From NCBI RefSeq assembly GCF_006741185.1, contig NZ_AP019379.1, forward strand, positions 310,001 to 374,000: DNA of 64,000 nucleotides. The letters run 5' to 3'. The notes under the pieces were generated by a model. That model searched no databases. It was not told the DNA's origin and saw only the letters and a list, made by a program, of their open reading frames with translations. A program made the translations under genes and the position numbers. Below are positions 10,758 to 20,665 of the stretch, piece by piece. Source of the DNA: Buchnera aphidicola (Nipponaphis monzeni) (GTDB lineage: Bacteria > Pseudomonadota > Gammaproteobacteria > Enterobacterales > Enterobacteriaceae). How positions within the stretch are numbered: position 1 is the first letter of the stretch; each line of letters starts with the position of its first letter.

Positions 10758-11954
10758 ATGAATAAAGATATTGTGCATATATATGCACCAGAATTACCTG
10801 AATCAACTATAAATGCTACAGTTATTAATTGGTATAAAAAAAAGGGGGAACAGGTTTATTGTGATGAAATATTAGTTGACATTGAAACAGATAAAATTGT
10901 TCTTGAAGTTTCTGCTACATCTAATGGTATTTTAGACAAAATTTTAAAAAAAAAGGGAGAAAAAATATTATCTAAAGAATTATTAGGTATTATTCATTTA
11001 ATTAAAAATAGTAACGAAATAAATAATAAATTGTTAATAGAAAATAAAAAAAACAATTCTACATTAATTAAAAATAGAATTTTTAGTCCAAAATTAAGAA
11101 GATTTACTAAACATGAGAAATTAAAAATAAATAAAGTTATGCAAGAAAGTGATATTAATCATATTTCTGTTTTTGTTCCTAATCAATGTACTGATAAAAA
11201 AAAAATAAACGACAGTAACAAATATTTACCTATAAAACAAAAGGATAATACAAGAACAATTAATCGAGTACCAATGAGTCAGTTAAGAAAGTGTATTTCT
11301 AAGAGATTAGTAGCGGCAACAAATAACATGGCTATGTTAACAACTTTTAATGAAGTAAATATGCAATCGATAATACAATTGAAGAAAAAATATAGTGATG
11401 TATTTGAAAAAACACATAGTATTAAGCTAGGATTAACATCTTTTTTTGTAAAAGCAGTAGTTGAAGCATTAAAAATTTTTCCAAAAATGAATGCATCAAT
11501 TGATGGTGAAGAAATTATATATTACAATTACTTTGATATAAGTATTGCTATGTCAACTAATAGGGGTTTAGTGACTCCAGTATTAAAAAATGTTGATTTT
11601 ATGAATATCTGCGATATAGAAAAAGAAATCAAAAGTTTTAAACTGAAAGCAAATAATAAAAAATTGTTAATTGACGATTTGACAGGTGGTAATTTCACCA
11701 TTACTAATGGTGGAATTTTTGGTTCTCTTTTTTCTACTCCAATTATTAATCCTCCACAAACAGCTATTTTAGGGTTACATACAATTCAAAATAGACCTAT
11801 AGCTATTAACAAAAACGACATGCGAATATTACCAATGATGTACTTAGCTTTATCTTATGATCATCGATTAATAGATGGAGAAGATGCTATTAAATTTTTA
11901 AAAAAGATAAAAGAAATCATTGAAGATTATTCTAGAATAATTCTAAATGTTTAA
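10758..11954 (+). CDS. sucB: Dihydrolipoamide succinyltransferase (E2 of 2-oxoglutarate dehydrogenase)
   Basis: Core acyltransferase of the same complex as SucA; moves succinyl from lipoamide to CoA. 398 residues (E. coli about 405). N-terminal lipoyl domain with DIETDKIVLEV, lipoyl-lysine at residue 46; a peripheral-subunit-binding segment around SPKLRRFTKHEKL (about 113-125); then the catalytic domain with SYDHRLIDGEDA near the end, active His369 and Asp373. GAGGGA five bases before the ATG at 10758 sets the start; the ATG four bases earlier is out of frame. The linker holds an in-frame run of ten A (11196-11205), a potential slippage site. It needs Lpd and lipoylation from elsewhere. Confidence 0.97.
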   Translation: MNKDIVHIYAPELPESTINATVINWYKKKGEQVYCDEILVDIETDKIVLEVSATSNGILDKILKKKGEKILSKELLGIIHLIKNSNEINNKLLIENKKNNSTLIKNRIFSPKLRRFTKHEKLKINKVMQESDINHISVFVPNQCTDKKKINDSNKYLPIKQKDNTRTINRVPMSQLRKCISKRLVAATNNMAMLTTFNEVNMQSIIQLKKKYSDVFEKTHSIKLGLTSFFVKAVVEALKIFPKMNASIDGEEIIYYNYFDISIAMSTNRGLVTPVLKNVDFMNICDIEKEIKSFKLKANNKKLLIDDLTGGNFTITNGGIFGSLFSTPIINPPQTAILGLHTIQNRPIAINKNDMRILPMMYLALSYDHRLIDGEDAIKFLKKIKEIIEDYSRIILNV

Positions 11955-12413
11955 AATTGAGATATTTTTTGTTATTATATATTAGTATTTTTTAAAAACA
12001 AATATACGTATTATTTGTATTAAATTATATAAATGTTTACATATTGTTAATAAAACAATTTATAGGTAACAATTTAAAAAAATATTACTATAAATTACTA
12101 ATTTTATTATTATAATATGTAAATATTTTATGTATTATAATAATTGTTAAAAAAATAGAATATTAAATTTATGATCTCAAATTTTTTATTTTTTATAACA
12201 TATTTATATAATAATTAAATAATAAAAGCATTTATAAAAAAATATTATGTATTTAGTGTTTTATTTGCATGAATAATTGCATCATTTATATTCAAAAATA
12301 TTTATATAGAGTTTTTTGTTTAAAATAGTATTTTAAATTATTAATATAATATGCAGTATATTTTGATATCTAAAACATTAATAAAATATATTTTTTGTTA
12401 TAAGGTATTTAAA
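11955..12413. other. sucB-gpmA spacer
   Basis: No gene seen in about 460 bases. The 21 codons in frame upstream of gpmA (from 12351) are AT-rich and lack homology, so they are counted as spacer. Confidence 0.6.
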
Positions 12414-13103
12414 ATGAATAAAAAAGTAGTATTAATTAGACACGGAGAAAGTTTGTGGAATAAATTAAATAAATTTACAGGTTGGACAGATATAGAATTA
12501 TCTGAAAAGGGAATATTAGAAGCAGTTAACGCTGCTTATAAATTATCTAATCAAAATTTTATTTTTGATATAGCTTATACTTCTTATTTAAAAAGAGCTA
12601 TACATACTTTATGGATTATTTTAAAAAAAATTAATCATTCTTGGATTCCTGTAAATAAAACTTGGAAGTTAAACGAAAGACATTATGGAGCTCTTCAAGG
12701 ATTAAATAAAGATACGACCGCTTTACAATATGGGGAAAAAGAAGTTTATTTATGGAGACGAAGTTTTATTGCTATACCTCCTAAAGTACAATTGTCTAGT
12801 AAATTTTTCCCTGGAAATGATGTTAAGTATTTACATGTAAATCCTAATATTTTACCAACTTCTGAAAGTTTACAATGTACACAAAATAGAGTAATACCAT
12901 ATTGGAAAAAAATAATTACAAAAACATTAAAACAAAATAAAAGAATTTTAATAGTTGCTCATGGGAATTCTTTAAGAGCATTAATTAAATATCTCAATAA
13001 AATAGATGATGAAAAAGTTGTTAATTTGGATATACCAACTGGACATCCTATTATTTATGAATTTGATGAAAATTTCAAACCTTTACAATATTACTTTTTG
13101 TAA
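12414..13103 (+). CDS. gpmA: 2,3-bisphosphoglycerate-dependent phosphoglycerate mutase
   Basis: Glycolytic enzyme interconverting 3- and 2-phosphoglycerate through a phosphohistidine. From the ATG at 12414 it is 229 residues against 250 in E. coli. LIRHGESLWN holds the catalytic His10; FTGWTDIELSEKG, KLNERHYGALQGLNK and LIVAHGNSLRALIKYL (second active histidine) are textbook motifs. The protein ends right after FDENFKPLQYYFL, so the mobile C-terminal tail that caps the active site in E. coli is missing. AAGG about 12 bases upstream and homology (MNKKVVLIRH) fix the start; the frame runs 21 codons further up. A strong hairpin follows at 13273-13319. Confidence 0.96.
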   Translation: MNKKVVLIRHGESLWNKLNKFTGWTDIELSEKGILEAVNAAYKLSNQNFIFDIAYTSYLKRAIHTLWIILKKINHSWIPVNKTWKLNERHYGALQGLNKDTTALQYGEKEVYLWRRSFIAIPPKVQLSSKFFPGNDVKYLHVNPNILPTSESLQCTQNRVIPYWKKIITKTLKQNKRILIVAHGNSLRALIKYLNKIDDEKVVNLDIPTGHPIIYEFDENFKPLQYYFL

Positions 13104-13516
13104 TAGTTTTATTATTTTTGGTAAAAATATCATTGTATAATAAATGTGAATACAAAATTTATATATTAATTAATAATATAATCATTACTAATTTTTAATA
13201 ATTTTGTAAATATACTAGTTGTTGTTATCACACATTGTGATAAAAAAATTAAATAAAAAATAATAGATAATTATTTACATCTCATTATTAATTAAAGTAA
13301 TTAATAATGATATGTAAATTTCTTTTTTTAAAATAAGATTATGTCAATATCAGAGATTTTTTTAAAGAAATATATGCATATATTTAATATATGTTTGATA
13401 TAATTTAAAATTAAAGTTTAATTTCATCGATATCTTTATTAAAAGATACTATACTGTGTGTTTAAAATAAACGTACTATTATTTAAATATAAAATAATTA
13501 CTTATGTAGGAATACT
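13104..13516. other. gpmA-pfkA spacer
   Basis: No coding potential in 413 bases. It contains the small dyad TTATCACA-CAT-TGTGATAA (13225-13243) and the strong terminator-like hairpin at 13273-13319. Confidence 0.6.
13273..13330 (+). terminator. Probable factor-independent terminator of gpmA
   Basis: Two stacked stems: ATTTACAT/ATGTAAAT outside (13273-13280 with 13312-13319) and the 12-bp CATTATTAATTA/TAATTAATAATG inside (13283-13294 with 13298-13309), joined by a two-base mismatch, loop AAG. The tract TTCTTTTTTT follows at once. It is all-AT but long, in the right place and orientation to end gpmA transcripts. Confidence 0.6.
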
Positions 13517-14479
13517 ATGATAAAAAAAATAGGAGTACTAACTAGTGGAGGAGATGCTCCAGGGATGAATGCAGCTATTAGAGGGGTTGTTAGAACAGCA
13601 TTAAGTAATGATTTAGAAATATTTGGAATTAATGATGGATATTTAGGATTATTTAAAGATAAAATATTTAAATTAAATAGATTTAGTGTTTCTGATGTGA
13701 TTAATAAAGGTGGTACATTTCTTGGTTCAGCTCGATTTTCACCTTTTAAAATATACAATAATAGACAAATTGCAATTAAAAATATGAAAAAAAGAGATAT
13801 TAATGCGCTAATTGTTATAGGAGGTGATGGTTCTTATATTGGTGCTCAAAAATTAACTGAAATGGGTTTTGCTTGTATTAGTATTCCAGGAACGATAGAT
13901 AACGATGTAGTAGGAACAGATTATAGTATAGGGTATTTTACAGCATTAGAAACAATTGTAAAATGTATTGACAAATTAAGAGATACTTCATCATCTCATC
14001 AAAGAATATCTATAGTTGAAATTATGGGAAGGCAGTGTGGAGATTTAACATTAGCAGCAGCTATTGCTGGAGGATGCGAATTTATAGTGTTGCCAGAAGT
14101 CAATTATGATAAAAAAGAATTGCTAAAAGAAATAAAAAAAGGTATTAATAAAGGGAAAAAGCATGCAATCGTTGCTATTACTGAGTACATTTGCAATGTT
14201 ACAGAATTAGCAAAATATATTGAAAAAGAAACACAGAGAGAAACTAGAGCAACTATTTTAGGACATATTCAAAGAGGAGGATCCCCTGTAGTATATGATA
14301 GAATTTTAGCGTCTAGAATGGGGGCATATTCTGTAGAATTACTATTAAAAGGTTACAAAAGTAGATGTATAGGTATCAAAAATGAAAAATTAGTACATTA
14401 TGATATAAAATTTGCATTAAAAAATTTAAAAAAAAATTTTAAATCAGATTGGTTAAAGACAGCTAAAACACTTTTTTAA
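13517..14479 (+). CDS. pfkA: 6-phosphofructokinase (ATP-dependent)
   Basis: Commits glucose carbon to glycolysis by phosphorylating fructose-6-phosphate with ATP. 320 residues, the E. coli PfkA length. [17 protein letters not shown] binds [13 protein letters not shown] (about 102-110) coordinates Mg-[19 protein letters not shown] carries the catalytic aspartate (128); [12 protein letters not shown] and GHIQRGGSP bind sugar phosphate and effectors. AGGA eight bases upstream supports the ATG at 13517. It is followed by a gene-free 0.9 kb before the convergent tpiA. Confidence 0.98.
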   Translation: MIKKIGVLTSGGDAPGMNAAIRGVVRTALSNDLEIFGINDGYLGLFKDKIFKLNRFSVSDVINKGGTFLGSARFSPFKIYNNRQIAIKNMKKRDINALIVIGGDGSYIGAQKLTEMGFACISIPGTIDNDVVGTDYSIGYFTALETIVKCIDKLRDTSSSHQRISIVEIMGRQCGDLTLAAAIAGGCEFIVLPEVNYDKKELLKEIKKGINKGKKHAIVAITEYICNVTELAKYIEKETQRETRATILGHIQRGGSPVVYDRILASRMGAYSVELLLKGYKSRCIGIKNEKLVHYDIKFALKNLKKNFKSDWLKTAKTLF

Positions 14480-15359
14480 AAGATATGTATCAATTTCTTT
14501 CTTAAAAATTTTATATTTAAATTATATAATTATGTGTTAATGATAATTAAATGTTTATTTATAATATTATCATAAAATGTAATAATATAAATGCATTTAA
14601 AAAAATCAAATACTAATTTTTATATAAATTATTAGTATAAGGATTGATTTGACTAATTTATATTCTTTTATGTACATATTTATGTATAAACAATGTATAA
14701 ACATTAATAAATATTATTTATGAAAGTTAACTACTTGTTTATAAACAATTTTATTATAAATAAGTTTAAACTTTTTAATAATATTTTTAATTATTTTTAG
14801 AAATTTTGTGATATAAAAGTTCTTTATTTTGTGTTGATGTTTTAATCAATGAAATAGTTATTTTTTAAAATTTACATATTGTTAACTAATATCCCATTAT
14901 TTAAATGATATTTTTTAAATGCGTATAAATATTTTTTGCATTAATGTAATAATTTTAGCATTTAAAATATAAAATTTAATATTTAATTTTTTTTTAAAAG
15001 AAACACATTTTATTAACATTTTATTAATTTTAATAAAAATTAATTTGTTAATATTAGTAAATCATTTTAAATTTCTTAAGTATAAACATTTACACTTTTT
15101 AAGTATTAATATATTTATATTTACAAATATTGTTTAATAACATTAACTAATATTTCATTATACTTTAGTATATGAATTATTTGCTAAAACATTTGTTTCT
15201 TCAATTAAAAATAAATAATTTTTTTTGAAATATTATAAATTTTTAATTTTAAAATATCAATTTTTGATATTTATGTCAATAGATTATTACTTCAAGAACT
15301 TTTTTTACAACTCAATTTTTTATTAATATTACTAGTAAATTTTATTAATAGTTTTTTTG
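14480..15359. other. 880-base gene-free spacer between pfkA and tpiA
   Basis: Nothing recognisable. From memory, better-preserved Buchnera genomes have a glycerol facilitator gene (glpF) between pfkA and tpiA, and the length would suit its eroded remnant. I see no leftover NPA motif or membrane-segment pattern in any frame, so this is only positional inference. Confidence 0.5.
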
Positions 15360-16145
15360 TTAATATTTAATTAATTTTGTACATTTAATAATATCTATAA
15401 ATTGATCACAATCTAATGAAGAGTTGCCAATTAATACACCATTTACATCTTTTACAGACAGTATTTCTAGAGCATTTTTTTTGTTTACTGATCCGCCGTA
15501 TTGAATTATTAATTTTTTAGAAATATTAATATCATAACGACTAATGTAATGACGTATAAATTGATGCATATATTGTATATAATTAGTACTAGCAGATTGA
15601 TTAGATCCTATAGCCCATATTGGTTCATAAGCTATGATAGCTTTATCAAAAGCTTGATATCCTACTAATTGGATTATAGTATCAATTTGTTCTTTACAAA
15701 TTTTTTGTGCTTTGTTTGCATTTTTTTCTTCTTTTGTTTCACCAATACATAAAATAGGTATAAGTTTAAAACTTTTAACTAATTTAAACTTTTTAGCAAT
15801 TAATTCTTTTGTTTCATTATGGTGAATGCGTCTTTCTGAGTGTCCTACAATAACATATTTTATATTTTCTATTTCTTGTAGCATAGATATAGATGTTTCT
15901 CCTGTAAATGACCCTAAAATATTGACATCAATATTTTGTGCTGTTAAAGAAATATGATTGTTATGTAATTGTTGAAGTATTAAATTAAATGTTTCTAAAT
16001 GTAATATTGGAGGAGCTATAGAAATTTTTAAGTGATGATCATAATTTATAGTGCTTAAATAACTGTTTAATTTTTTACAAAAGTCAAGAATTATTTTTTT
16101 GTTGTTATTTAATTTCCAATTTCCTATAATAAGTAATTTTTTCAT
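15360..16145 (-). CDS. tpiA: Triosephosphate isomerase
   Basis: Interconverts dihydroxyacetone phosphate and glyceraldehyde-3-phosphate. 261 residues (E. coli 255), a TIM barrel. The catalytic set is complete: Lys11 in IGNWKLN, His102 in VGHSERR, Glu174 in IAYEPIWAIG; the phosphate loop IQYGGSVN follows. AGGA eight bases before the ATG (16145) supports the start. Tandem hairpins separate it from ihfB upstream, so it probably has its own promoter in that short gap or is reached by read-through. Confidence 0.98.
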   Translation of the reverse strand: MKKLLIIGNWKLNNNKKIILDFCKKLNSYLSTINYDHHLKISIAPPILHLETFNLILQQLHNNHISLTAQNIDVNILGSFTGETSISMLQEIENIKYVIVGHSERRIHHNETKELIAKKFKLVKSFKLIPILCIGETKEEKNANKAQKICKEQIDTIIQLVGYQAFDKAIIAYEPIWAIGSNQSASTNYIQYMHQFIRHYISRYDINISKKLIIQYGGSVNKKNALEILSVKDVNGVLIGNSSLDCDQFIDIIKCTKLIKY

Positions 16146-16184
16146 GAAATATCCTAATAGAACATATAAGTTTAATTGTTAACA

Positions 16185-16226
16185 AAACTAAAAACTAAGT
16201 TACTGATTATGGTAACAGTAACTTAG
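16185..16226 (-). terminator. Terminator of the rpsA-ihfB transcript
   Basis: Arms 16195-16205 and 16216-16226 are perfect complements (CTAAGTTACTG / CAGTAACTTAG, 11 bp, 10-nt loop). Read on the minus strand, TTTTTAGTTTTG follows immediately. This is the clearest factor-independent terminator in the window. It lies 48 bases after the ihfB stop and 50 bases before the tpiA start. Confidence 0.8.
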
Positions 16227-16230
16227 ATTA

Positions 16231-16255
16231 ATTAACAATAATTAAAATTGTTAAT
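16231..16255 (-). terminator. Second AT-only hairpin behind ihfB
   Basis: ATTAACAAT (16231-16239) pairs with ATTGTTAAT (16247-16255), 9 bp with a 7-nt loop. It sits just inside the stronger terminator, nearer to the ihfB stop codon. It may act together with it or stabilise the ihfB mRNA end. Confidence 0.45.
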
Positions 16256-16273
16256 TTTAATTTTTAAGTAATC

Positions 16274-16552
16274 TTAATCTATAACAATTGTTCGCAAGAT
16301 TTTTCCAGGTTTAAAATAAGGTATATATTTTCCTTTTAGTTTAATTTTATTACCGGTTTTAGGATTACATCCAATCCTAGGTTTTTTATAATGTAAAGAA
16401 AAACTTCCGAATCCTCTAATTTCAATACGCTTTCCTTTTATTAAAGATAATATCATACATTTTAAAATTTCTTTTATTGACAATTTAATTTCTTTAATGG
16501 AAAGGTTTAAATGATTTTCAATAATTTTAGAAAAAAACTCTGAATTTTTCAT
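16274..16552 (-). CDS. ihfB: Integration host factor beta subunit
   Basis: DNA-bending HU/IHF-family protein, normally a heterodimer with Ihf[21 protein letters not shown] and [22 protein letters not shown] are diagnostic and near-identical to E. coli IhfB, including the proline arm. I choose the ATG at 16552 (92 residues; E. coli 94) because [10 protein letters not shown] aligns with the E. coli start MTKSEL and GAGG lies four bases upstream. The in-frame ATG five codons earlier (16567) is possible but would place the ribosome site inside the gene. It follows rpsA after 81 bases, as in E. coli, so it is likely co-transcribed, and ends at the hairpin pair above tpiA. Confidence 0.95.
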   Translation of the reverse strand: MKNSEFFSKIIENHLNLSIKEIKLSIKEILKCMILSLIKGKRIEIRGFGSFSLHYKKPRIGCNPKTGNKIKLKGKYIPYFKPGKILRTIVID

Positions 16553-16633
16553 AAATCCTCTGATCATTTTTTAAAATTAATTCAAAATGTAATCATAAAT
16601 TTATGTCTTATAATAACATAATATTCAGAAAAT

Positions 16634-18313
16634 TTATTCTGTGTTTTTTGCAGCTTTAAAAGCTTCTAACATTACATTAGTATTATTTGTTTTATTTAGT
16701 TGTTTATTTGAGGATAAATTTAATTGATTATTATATTTTTTTTGATTATTAACAAAAGATAATTGAATTAATCTATTTTTTTTATCGATAGCATATATTT
16801 TAACTTCAATATTGCTACCTATTGTAAAGTTTACAGAATTATTTGCACAATTATAATTTACAATTTCAGTTTTTTTTAAAATACCTTCAATATTATTAGA
16901 TAATTGTATTGTGATTCCTTTCGTATCATCTATTTTAGTTATTTGTCCTGATATTATATTACCTATTTTATGATTAGATATGTACTCAATAAAAGGATCA
17001 ATTTGTAATTGTTTTATCCCTAATGAAATACGTTCTCGATCTGGATCAACTTGTAGAATAACTGCAGATATTTCTTCCCCTTTTTTATAATTTTTAACAG
17101 CTTCTTCTCCAGTTAAAACCCAAGATATATCAGATAAGTGCACTAATCCGTCGATGCCTCCATGTAGTCCAATAAAAATTCCAAAATCTGTGATAGATTT
17201 TATTTTACCTGTTATATGAGTTCCTTTTTTGTTTGTTTCATAAAATTTTTTCCAAGGATTAATCGTACATTGTTTTATTCCTAGTGAAATACGACGTCTT
17301 CCTTCATCAATATCTAAAATCATTACTTGAACTATATCATTTAAAGACACTACTTTAGAAGGGTGGATATTTTTATTTGTCCAATCCATTTCAGATACAT
17401 GTACCAAACCTTCTACACCTTCTTGAAGCTCAACAAAACAACCATAATCAGTTAAGTTAGTAACTTTTCCAGATGTTTTAGATTTTTCTGGATATTTTTT
17501 ACAAATATTTACCCAAGGATCTTCTCCCAGTTGTTTTAATCCTAAAGATACTCTAGTTTTTTCTTTATCAAATTTTAAAACTTTAACTGTAATTTTGTCA
17601 CCCATATTTACTATTTCACTAGGGTGCTTTACACGTTTCCAAGCCATATCGGTAATATGTAATAATCCATCAACACCTCCTAAATCAATAAATGCTCCAT
17701 AATCAGTTAAATTTTTAATAATACCTTTAATTTCGGAACCCTCTGTTAAATTTTTTAAAAAATGATCTCGTTCTGCACTATTTTCAGATTCAATGACAGC
17801 TTTTCTTGAAACCACTACATTATTTCTTTTTTGATCTAATTTTATTACTTTAAATTCTAACTCTTTTCCTTCTAAATGTGATGTATCTCTAATAGGTCTA
17901 ATATCTACTAATGATCCAGGTAAAAAAGCCCTAATATCATTAATTGCTACAGTGAATCCTCCTTTAACTCTTCCATTAATAATACCTATAATAACTGAAG
18001 AATTTTCATATGATTGTTCTAAAATAATCCATGATTCATGTCTTTTAGCTTTTTCTCTAGATAAAATAGTTTCTCCAAATCCATCTTCTATCGCATCTAA
18101 AGCTACGTCCACTGTATCACCTATTTTTACATCTAATAAACCTTGAGTATTTTTAAATTGTTCTAAAGGAATACTAGATTCTGATTTTAACCCTGCGTCA
18201 ACTAATACTATATCTTTGTTTATAGAAATTACAATACCTTGTATAATAGATCCAGGTTTTGTTTCGATTGTTTTTAAAGACTCTTTAAATAATTGAGCAA
18301 AGGATTCTTTCAT
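16634..18313 (-). CDS. rpsA: Ribosomal protein S1
   Basis: S1 binds mRNA on the 30S subunit and unfolds structured leaders. 559 residues (E. coli 557) with six S1/OB repeats: two degenerate ribosome-binding ones (about 20-170) and four RNA-binding ones, recognisable by repeats such as [42 protein letters not shown] and [33 protein letters not shown] matches the E. coli N-terminus. There is no Shine-Dalgarno before the ATG, as in E. coli rpsA, where S1 represses its own structured leader; a hairpin is present here too (18340-18375). The order cmk-rpsA-ihfB is that of E. coli. Confidence 0.98.
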   Translation of the reverse strand: MKESFAQLFKESLKTIETKPGSIIQGIVISINKDIVLVDAGLKSESSIPLEQFKNTQGLLDVKIGDTVDVALDAIEDGFGETILSREKAKRHESWIILEQSYENSSVIIGIINGRVKGGFTVAINDIRAFLPGSLVDIRPIRDTSHLEGKELEFKVIKLDQKRNNVVVSRKAVIESENSAERDHFLKNLTEGSEIKGIIKNLTDYGAFIDLGGVDGLLHITDMAWKRVKHPSEIVNMGDKITVKVLKFDKEKTRVSLGLKQLGEDPWVNICKKYPEKSKTSGKVTNLTDYGCFVELQEGVEGLVHVSEMDWTNKNIHPSKVVSLNDIVQVMILDIDEGRRRISLGIKQCTINPWKKFYETNKKGTHITGKIKSITDFGIFIGLHGGIDGLVHLSDISWVLTGEEAVKNYKKGEEISAVILQVDPDRERISLGIKQLQIDPFIEYISNHKIGNIISGQITKIDDTKGITIQLSNNIEGILKKTEIVNYNCANNSVNFTIGSNIEVKIYAIDKKNRLIQLSFVNNQKKYNNQLNLSSNKQLNKTNNTNVMLEAFKAAKNTE

Positions 18314-18339
18314 TTTAGTTCATGTGAAAAATTAAGTTC

Positions 18340-18375
18340 AACAACTATTTTATATCAATATTAAATAGAGTTGTT
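18340..18375 (-). promoter_or_regulatory. Possible rpsA leader hairpin (autoregulatory?)
   Basis: In the 148-base leader upstream of rpsA, AACAACT (18340-18346) pairs with AGTTGTT (18369-18375), with further AT pairs inside. The ATG region downstream lacks a Shine-Dalgarno. Enterobacterial rpsA translation is controlled by a leader of hairpins with a degenerate ribosome site that S1 itself shuts down; this arrangement resembles that. Function is inferred. Confidence 0.4.
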
Positions 18376-18461
18376 ATTAGTTATCAACAATATTCCTTTT
18401 TATTGAATGAAGTATATATGTTACACATTTTCATATTATTAACAGATATAATTAAAATTAT

Positions 18462-19136
18462 TTAATTAATTTTGTAAATGTAATTCATTGCTTGTTTTAA
18501 AACTTCAATAAATGTCATATTTGTAGTATCTATTATTATAGCGTCTTTTGCTGGGATTAAAGGAGAATTTTTTCTAGATATATCTCTTTCATCGCGCATT
18601 TGGATTTCTTTTTGTAGTGTCAAAAAATTAATGTTTATTCCTTTATTTTGTAATTCTTGTAAACGTCTTTGAGTCCTAATATTTAATGATCCAACTAAAA
18701 ATATTTTTAATATAGCGTCAGGAAAAATTATAGTACCCATATCTCTACCGTTAGTTACAATTCCTGGATATATTCTTAGCGATCTTTGTTTTAAAAAAAA
18801 TATTTTTCTAATAAAAGGAATAGATGCAATTTCAGAAGCAAAATTAATTACTTTTTGGTCCATTAAATTTTTTTGAGATATTTCTTGATGACAAAACAAT
18901 ATTTTTAATTCTAGATGTTTCTTAGAAAAGAATGTAACAATATTATTGCATGTTTGTATAATATTTTTTTTTAAAAAAAAAATATTATACTTTAGTAAAA
19001 TAAAAGCTAAAGATCTGTATATTTTCCCAGATTCTAAATTAAACCAATTCAATCGTTTTGCAATAGATGTGCTTAGCAAGCTTTTACCTACTCCGCTTGG
19101 ACCATCAATTGTTATTACTGGAGCTAATTTTTTCAT
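18462..19136 (-). CDS. cmk: Cytidylate kinase
   Basis: Phosphorylates CMP and dCMP with ATP in nucleotide salvage and precursor supply. 224 residues (E. coli 227). Walker A loop GPSGVGKS at 12-19; VTNGRDMGTIIFPDA is the CMP-binding signature, and RDERDISRKNSPLIPAKDA matches the family C-terminal half. Runs of Lys/Phe in the middle (NMP-binding insert) are AT-driven. It sits between aroA and rpsA, as in E. coli (where ycaL lies in between). Confidence 0.96.
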   Translation of the reverse strand: MKKLAPVITIDGPSGVGKSLLSTSIAKRLNWFNLESGKIYRSLAFILLKYNIFFLKKNIIQTCNNIVTFFSKKHLELKILFCHQEISQKNLMDQKVINFASEIASIPFIRKIFFLKQRSLRIYPGIVTNGRDMGTIIFPDAILKIFLVGSLNIRTQRRLQELQNKGININFLTLQKEIQMRDERDISRKNSPLIPAKDAIIIDTTNMTFIEVLKQAMNYIYKIN

Positions 19137-19298
19137 ATAAAAACTCTAAATAATAAATATACATTAATATATATAAAAAAATTTTTTTTGTATAAACTAT
19201 TTATAATTATTATTATAAATGATATTTTTTAAAATTAAAAATTTATATGTTAAATATCTTTAATTTAATTTTTTTAGAGATTTGATGATAATAAAAAA

Positions 19299-20585
19299 TT
19301 ATTTAAAGACACTGATCGATAACAAATGTTTAAAAAAATTAGGATATGTTTTGAATGTACATTCCGGATTTAAAATAGTTACAGCTACTTCTGATAAAGC
19401 TATTAACGCAAAACACATTGCTATACGATGGTCATTGTAAGTATTTATTACTGCATATTGGAAACAGTTAGGAGGTGTAACACTAATGTAATTTTTCCCT
19501 TCTTTTACAATTGCTCCGATTTTTCTAAGTTCAGTAGACATAGCTAAGATGCGATCTGTTTCTTTAACTCTCCAATTATAAATATTACGAATAACTGTTG
19601 TACCTTGAGCAAACAAAGCTACTATAGCTATCGTCATAGCTGCATCTGGAATATGATTCATATCTAAATTCACACTTTGTAAATAATTTTTTTGACAAGT
19701 AATATAATTTTCTTTTATATTAATTATAGCTCCCATTTTTTTTAATATTTTGGTAAATTGTATATCTCCTTGAATGCTATTTACACCAACACCATTAATC
19801 TTAACTTTTTTCCCTTTAATAGCTGCAGCTGCTAAAAAATATGATCCTGAAGACATGTCGCCTTCAATATATAGCGATTGTGGAGACACATATTGTTGAT
19901 TTCCTTTAATTAAAAAGGTTTTGTAATTATTGTGTATAATATGTACTCCAAATTTTTTAATTAATTGTAAAGTAATATCGATATATGGTTTTGATACTAA
20001 TTGATCTTTGACTGATATGTAAGTATCTTTAGAAGCAAGAGGACAAGCAATCAATAACGCTGTTAAGAATTGACTAGAAATGTTGCCATTAATACATATA
20101 TTTCCTCCAATGAAACCACCTTCTAAAGATATCGGTGGAAATTTAGTATCGTTGATATAATTAATAATAGCACCTCCTTGTCGTAATGCGTTTACAAGAT
20201 CATTAATTGGCCTTTCTTGCATACGTTTATCACCTGTTAATTCGATTTTATTGTTACCTAAAGAAAAAACAGCAACAAGAGAACGCATTGATGTACCTGA
20301 ATTACCTAAAAATATTTTTTTATTATAATTATGATAAAATGCATTTGTATTACCATATATAGTACAATGGTTATCATTATTAAATTTTTTTATTGTAATG
20401 CCAATTGTTTTTAATGCATTTAACATATGTCGAGTATCGTCACTACAAAGTAAGTTGTAAATGTTAGTTATTCCTTTAGACATTGCTGCAAGTAATAAAA
20501 TACGATTTGAAATACTTTTAGATCCAGGTAATTGAACATTTCCAATAACATAAGAAATTGGTTGTATAGTCAAAGATGTTTGCAT
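19299..20585 (-). CDS. aroA: 3-phosphoshikimate 1-carboxyvinyltransferase (EPSP synthase)
   Basis: Sixth step of the shikimate pathway, joining shikimate-3-phosphate with phosphoenolpyruvate. This is part of the aromatic amino-acid supply that aphid symbionts provide. 428 residues (E. coli 427). LPGSKSISNR holds the substrate-binding Lys23, Ser24 and Arg28; LGNSGTSMRSL and DHRIAMCFALIAL are the two signature regions. I take the ATG at 20585, which aligns with E. coli; the frame also opens at a TTG six codons earlier, which overlaps the GAGG that probably serves as ribosome site. serC lies 80 bases upstream, the conserved serC-aroA pair. Confidence 0.97.
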   Translation of the reverse strand: MQTSLTIQPISYVIGNVQLPGSKSISNRILLLAAMSKGITNIYNLLCSDDTRHMLNALKTIGITIKKFNNDNHCTIYGNTNAFYHNYNKKIFLGNSGTSMRSLVAVFSLGNNKIELTGDKRMQERPINDLVNALRQGGAIINYINDTKFPPISLEGGFIGGNICINGNISSQFLTALLIACPLASKDTYISVKDQLVSKPYIDITLQLIKKFGVHIIHNNYKTFLIKGNQQYVSPQSLYIEGDMSSGSYFLAAAAIKGKKVKINGVGVNSIQGDIQFTKILKKMGAIINIKENYITCQKNYLQSVNLDMNHIPDAAMTIAIVALFAQGTTVIRNIYNWRVKETDRILAMSTELRKIGAIVKEGKNYISVTPPNCFQYAVINTYNDHRIAMCFALIALSEVAVTILNPECTFKTYPNFFKHLLSISVFK

Positions 20586-20665
20586 ATTTAAGACTAACCT
20601 CAAAATAATGTATTTAATTTATTATTAAATAATTATTTATAATAATTTTCATAAATAATTTCAGT

